From NCBI GenBank assembly GCA_021833665.1, contig JAKBES010000007.1, positions 1 through 40,591 of the forward strand: a stretch of DNA of 40,591 bases, written 5' to 3'. Within the stretch, counting starts at the first letter, position 1, and every line of letters begins with the position of its first letter. The stretch is from Acidobacteriota bacterium. Its GTDB lineage: Bacteria > Acidobacteriota > UBA4820 > DSQY01. This document shows positions 35,578 to 40,591 of this stretch, in pieces. The notes under the pieces are model-generated. The model saw nothing but the letters and a program-made list of their open reading frames with translations, did no database searches and was not told where the DNA came from. Both the position numbers and the translations under genes were made by a program.

Positions 35578-38500
35578 TTACGGGCCCTGGCGCCACTGGT
35601 TGCCTTTGCGGTTGTAGCTCACCGTCGTCTCGCCTCCGTCGCCGTTCACCAGGCGCACGGGCACGAAGACGCCCGCGGGGAAGAGCGCCTTGAGGCCCGA
35701 GCCCTTGAGGACGACCTTCGTTTCCGGGACGATCTTGACCGTGGCCCACTGCTGGCCGCCCACGTAGACGGCCACGTCGTCGTGCAAGCCCGACCCCGTG
35801 ATGATGAGGCGGAAGGGGCTCGCGGCCTTCTGCACGCCCGTGACGTGGGGGGGGACGGCCACCACGATAGTGCCGCTTTTCATGCAGGAGGCCGATTCGG
35901 CCGAGGCGGTGAAGGTCCAGGTGTAGGTGCCGGATGAGACATAGACATGGGTGGGGGCCAGGATGCTCCCATGAGGGCTCCCGTCTCCGAAGTCCCAGTC
36001 GTAGGCCAAGCTGCCAGCACAGCTCGTGCTGGTGGCCGAAGCCTGAAAGGGCACGGAAGCCCCTGGGGAGCCCGAGGCGGGCGCCTGGGCCTGGCACAGC
36101 ACGGTGCAGATGCCAGGTTCGGGCACGGCGGTGGCCGCGCGGCTCGGCGGGCCTTCGAAGCCGCCCGTGTCCAGGCTCGTGGCGTAGTATGTGTATTCCA
36201 CGCCATTCACGAGGCCGCCATCGTTATATCCACGGTCCGAGGGCCCTGGACTCTCCACCGCCGCCCAAGTCTTGCCTCCGTCGCCGGACCTATAAATTTC
36301 AAATCTCGAGACGGGAGCCGCCGGAGAGCCCCAGGACAGAACCACGGCTCCGTCCGCGGCCGCGGCGGCGAAGGCCGGTGGAGGATCGGGGGCGGGCAAG
36401 CGGAGCGAGATGGAGGGATCGCCCATGAGGATGTTGCCCAAGACCGACCGGGCATCGGAGGAGGGCAGAGAGAAGCGCCCCGCATCCACCAGTGGCCCCA
36501 CCGGTCTAGTTTTGGACGGGCCGAAGGCCTGCTCGAAGAAGGCGTTGGCGAAGGTGTGTTCCTCGTCGGGGTAGGCGATAGTGGAGAACCCGCAGGACCC
36601 GATGGTACCCCGGTCCGCCCTGGCCAATAGAACTTCCATGAGGGCGTCGGTGCTCACCTCGTCGAAAGCCGAGTTATAGCAACTGCTGCTCACGACGAAG
36701 GGCAGGGGCGCTGAAGGGGCCGAGGGCGTGAGGTCTATGGGGGGGAGCAGATCCACGTCCGAATCGCTGCACGTACCGCTGGTGCAATTCCGGGAGGGGT
36801 ACGAGGTGAAGAAGGCGTACTGGTTTCCCAGACTGGTGATGGCACTGTGCCCGCTGTAGTGCATGAGAGCGGCGCCCGGCCATGCCGCCCGCAAGGCGGA
36901 GGCGAAGGCGTTGGCGTCGGTGCCGTTGTAAGGAGCGTCGTGGAAAAAGAGGTGGGTGCCGCTCCATGGCGGTGCCATGTAGGTGGTTTGCAGGAGGGTG
37001 TTGGCTTGTTCGAAGACCTGCTCCCAGGTTTGGGTCCACGTGTCGGCCACGAAGAGGCCGCTCTTGTACCAAGTGCCGGTCAGGGCCTGATCCTCATAGG
37101 CCATGATCTTGGTGAGCATGCCCGCCAGTTCCTGATAGGACCGTGCTGGGAGGCGCCCCACCGCCGAATCGGGATAGCCGTCCCCGTTCACGTCGGCGAA
37201 CCAGGCATCGGAAGGGTAGCGGCCCATGTAGGTGGAATCCCCCGCGTCTTCAAACATCATGGTAGGGACCCGGTTGGTGTTGCCGGGCGTCCCCGTGTAG
37301 TTTTTGTAGTCATAGGATGCGTCCCCCACGAGGAGGACGTACTTGGGAGCCCGGCCCCATGCTGCCGCGGCGGCGGCCAGGTAGCTCCGAATCGCCGTGG
37401 GGTCCATGAGGCCGTAGGAATAGGCGTTAAAGATGCTTTCCACATCCACCGCTACTACCGTCATGGCCTCCGACCGCCTCGCCAGGTATGCTTGCCACAC
37501 GGCATCTGCTCCCGCTGGATGAAAGTCGGGATGGGTGATGATGACCATGTCCGCGGGGTTGGCGGGGTCGGGAATCGCGGGCGCGGCAGCCACATAAGCG
37601 GCGCTCGGCAGGAGCGGCGCGCTGGATAGGGCCACGAGGCGCCGCGTCACGCTAGGATTTGCAGGCATTTCGAAGGTGGCCGTGCCCGCGGAGAATGTGG
37701 CTCCCGTGAGCAGGATGGGGCGTTTGAGCCCCGTCGCCGGGTCCGAGGCGGAGAGATCGAGAATGTAAGGTGCCGTTCCGTGCCCCGGGCATGCGTACTG
37801 GGCGGAAGCCTCAACATCCGTGATGAGGAGAGTGCCTGAGTCCGAATCCAAGGTCCTCGAATAGGTGAAATCGAAGTAGTCCAGAAGCTGGAAATCGGGC
37901 TGTCCACCGGCCCCCGGTAACGTCAAGGTGACGGTGTTGGTTCCGCTTGCCAAGCCCGAGCTGAAGCTGCACGTCTGGGCCGAGAGGGCTTTGCCCTGCC
38001 AGGGACCGGGGTCGGGTGCCGCGCTGGACGGGACACCGTTGAGTGCCAAGGTGATTTCGTGCTGGCCGTCGTTGAGGCCCGCCAGGATTGCAGTGGCCGA
38101 GAGGCCCTCTCCGTAAGGGTGGGGCAGGTTCACCGTGAAATCTCGGGAGGTGCTTGACCCCGCGGGCGCGGCCAGAATGGGGGCCCAGAACCAGTTGTCC
38201 CCGTTGGGCCTGAAGTGGTCCAGCGAGTCCAGGTAGGTGTTCACCTCCAGGTGAACCGAGGCCGTGAACTGAGCGGCCGAAGGGAATCGGCCCGTGGGCG
38301 CCGCGGGGGCGGTGGCCATTCGGAGCCCCCGCAGGCCGTCGGAGTAAAGCCAGTACACGTTCGTGTCCGAGAAGTCGCCGCCGTCGAACATGGGCCGGTT
38401 CGTGATGGCGAGCTTTTGGCCGTAGAAGACCACGGCGCTGGACGGGGAAAGGGGTCCCGAGGATGGGCCCTCGATCCAGATGGGAATCTCCACCCCCCTG

Positions 38501-39222
38501 CACGTGAGGTGGATGGTCTCCACCTGGGTTCCGGGGCTTAGCCCGTGGGAGGTGAGATAGGTGTAATCCAACCGGTAAATGCCGTCCTGCACGACGTCCA
38601 CCCGCACGGGGCTCGCGCTCGGAGGAAAGGTGGACGCCCCAGAGGGCGAACTCTCGCGGCTCATCTCGGAGGCGTGCCGAAAGGCCAGAGCTCCCGTGGG
38701 GTTGAGAAAGAGGCTGGCGCTGGCCCACGGGCTGATCCCGGAGGGCAGGGGAGGGTCGAGGGAGGCGGCCAAGCCAGGCACTTCAAGCGTTCCTTCGAGG
38801 GCAGACAGAACTTGCACTCCCCCGGAGGGACTCCGCCGGACCGGATGCACGATGATTTCCTGGTAGGGGACTCCGTGCCACACGCCGCGTTGGCCGAGAA
38901 CCGCGGCCTCGCACGTGCCGGGGACCCAGTCGCCGGGCGGGGCCACGCGCCAGTAGGCGCTCGCCACGCGGAGGGATGCTTCCTGGGCCTTGGCCGGCAG
39001 GGCGACTTTAAGAGATACGACGGGAGTACTGGGCGGGAAGCCTTTTGGGGAGGGTACGGACCAGAAAACCAGTTGCTCCGGTGAAGGGGACCACGTGAAA
39101 TGAAAAACCGGCCGCCCCCCGGAGGAGGCGTCAGAGGGAGAAGTTAGAATAACGAAGGCCACCAACCCGGCGACGAAATGCCAACAGGGACGGCGGCGAT
39201 TAGATCTCTGCGTTCTTACCAC
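35578..39222 (-). CDS. secreted C25 (gingipain-like) cysteine protease with FnIII, PKD and TIG-like C-terminal domains
   Basis: Signal-peptide-like PCWHFVAGLVAFVILTSPSDASS; C25 core KYVLLVGDASYDYKNYTGTPGNTNRVPTMMFEDAGDSTYMGRYPSDAWFADVNGDGYPDSAVGRLPARS; catalytic-type His (LMHYSGHSA) and Cys (PFVVSSSCYNSAFDE); FnIII (VSRFEIYRSGDGGKTWAAV...YYATSLDTGG); PKD (LAYDWDFGDGSPHGS...HVYVSSGTYTWTFTA). GTG start at 39222 chosen because the upstream part of the track ORF (to 39273) overlaps the peptide gene; start uncertain. Confidence 0.85.
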   Translation of the reverse strand: MVRTQRSNRRRPCWHFVAGLVAFVILTSPSDASSGGRPVFHFTWSPSPEQLVFWSVPSPKGFPPSTPVVSLKVALPAKAQEASLRVASAYWRVAPPGDWVPGTCEAAVLGQRGVWHGVPYQEIIVHPVRRSPSGGVQVLSALEGTLEVPGLAASLDPPLPSGISPWASASLFLNPTGALAFRHASEMSRESSPSGASTFPPSASPVRVDVVQDGIYRLDYTYLTSHGLSPGTQVETIHLTCRGVEIPIWIEGPSSGPLSPSSAVVFYGQKLAITNRPMFDGGDFSDTNVYWLYSDGLRGLRMATAPAAPTGRFPSAAQFTASVHLEVNTYLDSLDHFRPNGDNWFWAPILAAPAGSSTSRDFTVNLPHPYGEGLSATAILAGLNDGQHEITLALNGVPSSAAPDPGPWQGKALSAQTCSFSSGLASGTNTVTLTLPGAGGQPDFQLLDYFDFTYSRTLDSDSGTLLITDVEASAQYACPGHGTAPYILDLSASDPATGLKRPILLTGATFSAGTATFEMPANPSVTRRLVALSSAPLLPSAAYVAAAPAIPDPANPADMVIITHPDFHPAGADAVWQAYLARRSEAMTVVAVDVESIFNAYSYGLMDPTAIRSYLAAAAAAWGRAPKYVLLVGDASYDYKNYTGTPGNTNRVPTMMFEDAGDSTYMGRYPSDAWFADVNGDGYPDSAVGRLPARSYQELAGMLTKIMAYEDQALTGTWYKSGLFVADTWTQTWEQVFEQANTLLQTTYMAPPWSGTHLFFHDAPYNGTDANAFASALRAAWPGAALMHYSGHSAITSLGNQYAFFTSYPSRNCTSGTCSDSDVDLLPPIDLTPSAPSAPLPFVVSSSCYNSAFDEVSTDALMEVLLARADRGTIGSCGFSTIAYPDEEHTFANAFFEQAFGPSKTRPVGPLVDAGRFSLPSSDARSVLGNILMGDPSISLRLPAPDPPPAFAAAAADGAVVLSWGSPAAPVSRFEIYRSGDGGKTWAAVESPGPSDRGYNDGGLVNGVEYTYYATSLDTGGFEGPPSRAATAVPEPGICTVLCQAQAPASGSPGASVPFQASATSTSCAGSLAYDWDFGDGSPHGSILAPTHVYVSSGTYTWTFTASAESASCMKSGTIVVAVPPHVTGVQKAASPFRLIITGSGLHDDVAVYVGGQQWATVKIVPETKVVLKGSGLKALFPAGVFVPVRLVNGDGGETTVSYNRKGNQWRQGP

Positions 39223-39248
39223 CTGCAAAGGGGACGGCCCCGAACCGG

Positions 39249-39371
39249 CTAGCTCACAAAGGGGGCACTGCAAGCCGGGTTGCCGGTGCCATCCTTGCTG
39301 CTACACGCATTGGCTCTGGCCTCGATCCGTTCTTTGTAGATCACCGCAGGTTTCTCGTAGGGCTTTTTCAT
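39249..39371 (-). CDS. 40-aa RiPP precursor-like peptide (not in the supplied ORF track)
   Basis: Reverse-strand read ATG 39371 to TAG 39249: MKKPYEKPAVIYKERIEARANACSSKDGTGNPACSAPFVS. RBS GGAGAGGTGGCAGA-ATG; lies directly after a radical SAM/SPASM gene on the same strand; leader-like N-terminus, Cys-containing C-terminus. Confidence 0.75.
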   Translation of the reverse strand: MKKPYEKPAVIYKERIEARANACSSKDGTGNPACSAPFVS

Positions 39372-39399
39372 TCTGCCACCTCTCCTTCATCCCAAAGGC

Positions 39400-39428
39400 A
39401 AATTGCAGTATTTCCTGCCGCCTGTCAA
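39400..39428 (-). promoter_or_regulatory. sigma70-like promoter for the small peptide gene
   Basis: Minus strand TTGACA - 17 bp - CAATTT (consensus -35, weak -10), about 30 bp upstream of the ATG. Confidence 0.5.
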
Positions 39429-39490
39429 GTCCCCTTTCCTATTGGCCTCACCGCCCAAGCCCCTAGGTAAGGAACGGAACCGTCCGGCGG

Positions 39491-40558
39491 TCATGTCTCC
39501 GCCAGATTGGAGCGGATTTTCGCCACCCTCACATACTGTTCGTCGGGGCGGAGGGGATCCCCGCACTTCAACTGGGACAGGCCGGGGCAATGGGCGCAGA
39601 AGGCGTGCTCCTTCACGGTGTCCTTGAGCATGGCCGCGCTCTTGAGGTTAGCCTCCCGAGCCGCCATCAGGAGGGGCGAAGTGGCCCAGATCTCCTGAAG
39701 GGTTTTCTCCCGAATGCTGCCCACGGACTGTTTCCACTGGACGCAAGGGTGAATCTCTCCAAAGGGGGTGATGTGGAGGGTTCCCGTGCCCACGCTGCAA
39801 TTAAAATCGCCGGGCTCCCGCTCAAAAGGCGAGTTGCCCAGATTCAAACCCGAGGTTTTGTAGAGCCAGGCGATGGCCTCGTCCGAGGCCCGCAGCTCCA
39901 TGGGATAAAGTTGCCGGTCGTCCGAGATCGTGAGGACCGGGTCGAAGTAAAGGGGAAACCCGAAGCCGTCGGCCATCGCCTTAATGTCGGCCAGTTCGTT
40001 CTCCACCAGGCGTGTCACGGTGCACTTGAGAAAAACCCGGAGGCCCGACCTTTGAAGGAGAGAGAGCGCGTTCATCTGGCGCCGGAAGGACCCTTTCACC
40101 TGGGGGAGGGCCTCGGCGGTCTCGGCCTTGGCCCCGTGGATGGACATCTCCAGGCAGAAGGGCATGAGGGTCGCGAGCCGGTCCACCACGCTTTGAGTGA
40201 GAGCCGCGCCGTTGGTGTAAATACGAACGGCGAAAGCGCGATCCTTGGCAGCCTTGGCGATATCCCAGAACCGGGGATGCATGAGCGGCTCACCACCCGT
40301 GAGGGTGAGGTAAAGGACGCCCATATCTTTCAATTGGTCCAGGACGCCCACGATCTCCTCGAAGGTCAAAGGAGACTCGGCTCTCTCCGGGGCCGGCTGA
40401 GTCCGGTTCTGATTCTTGCGCTGGACGGGGTTGTAGCAGAAGTAGCAGGCCAGGTTGCAGGTGTCCGTGAGTTCAATCGACGCAAAGAGAGGGTGGCGCA
40501 CCCTGAAGGCGCTTTCGTATAACCGCTGCAGGTGCGTTCCCCGCTCAGTCTGCGCCAT
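39491..40558 (-). CDS. radical SAM protein with SPASM-type C-terminus (candidate peptide maturase)
   Basis: SIELTDTCNLACYFCYN (CX3CX2C), LYLTLTGGEPLMHPRFWDI, C-terminal Cys set CSVGTGTLHITPFGEIHPCVQW...FCAHCPGLSQLKCGDPL. ATG at 40558 (MAQTERGTH) preceded by AGGAG; the track start is 40579. Confidence 0.9.
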   Translation of the reverse strand: MAQTERGTHLQRLYESAFRVRHPLFASIELTDTCNLACYFCYNPVQRKNQNRTQPAPERAESPLTFEEIVGVLDQLKDMGVLYLTLTGGEPLMHPRFWDIAKAAKDRAFAVRIYTNGAALTQSVVDRLATLMPFCLEMSIHGAKAETAEALPQVKGSFRRQMNALSLLQRSGLRVFLKCTVTRLVENELADIKAMADGFGFPLYFDPVLTISDDRQLYPMELRASDEAIAWLYKTSGLNLGNSPFEREPGDFNCSVGTGTLHITPFGEIHPCVQWKQSVGSIREKTLQEIWATSPLLMAAREANLKSAAMLKDTVKEHAFCAHCPGLSQLKCGDPLRPDEQYVRVAKIRSNLAET

Positions 40559-40591
40559 CGGCCAGAGCTCCTGAATCACGCAGCGCCTGCA
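40545..40591 (-). CDS. 3' end of an upstream gene overlapping the radical SAM start (truncated by window)
   Basis: Open frame from the window edge to TGA at 40545: ...QALRDSGALADGAD*, overlapping the radical SAM start by 14 bp, as expected for a coupled upstream gene. Confidence 0.4.
   Translation of the reverse strand, partial: QALRDSGALADGAD

Noticed and set aside
39387-39590. 67-aa minus-strand ORF between the radical SAM gene and the peptide
   Set aside because: Mostly overlaps the radical SAM 3' end out of frame, has no RBS at internal ATGs and is R/P/G-rich; the 40-aa ORF right after it is much better supported.
39249-40558. Lasso peptide interpretation of the KPYEKP peptide
   Set aside because: The leader resembles a lasso motif, but no asparagine-synthetase-like cyclase or B-type protease is seen; the adjacent enzyme is radical SAM/SPASM.

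Overview
GC-rich bacterial chromosomal window of about 40.6 kb. No mobile elements, CRISPR arrays or rRNA were seen. Main contents, left to right: (i) a minus-strand array of alternating histidine kinases and response regulators with two tandem PEP-synthase-like (ATP-grasp + swivelling phospho-His) paralogues in the middle (1-11006); (ii) a plus-strand module with two TauE/SafE permeases, a small membrane protein, a lipoprotein and a TIGR02186-like protein, followed by another histidine kinase and a tri-heme c-type cytochrome (11249-16843); (iii) nadB - biotin carboxylase - BCCP, HU, glycerate kinase, hemW, tRNA-Arg(UCU), CDF transporter, acpP-coaD-aminotransferase and truA; (iv) a minus-strand chemosensory-type cluster (ECF sigma, CheW, zinc-ribbon/pseudo-receiver, HEAT protein, CheR, CheB, GAF, CheY) with no CheA or MCP in the window; (v) at the right edge, a candidate RiPP locus. 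The RiPP locus consists of a radical SAM/SPASM protein, an unlisted 40-aa precursor-like peptide (39249-39371, minus; MKKPYEKPAVIYKERIEARANACSSKDGTGNPACSAPFVS) with its own sigma70-like promoter and RBS, a large C25 (gingipain-like) protease directly downstream, and the tail of an overlapping gene that continues beyond the window. This locus is my best candidate for an undescribed system. The second is the histidine kinase/PEP-synthase-like array. All family calls come from reading motifs by eye; no searches were run.
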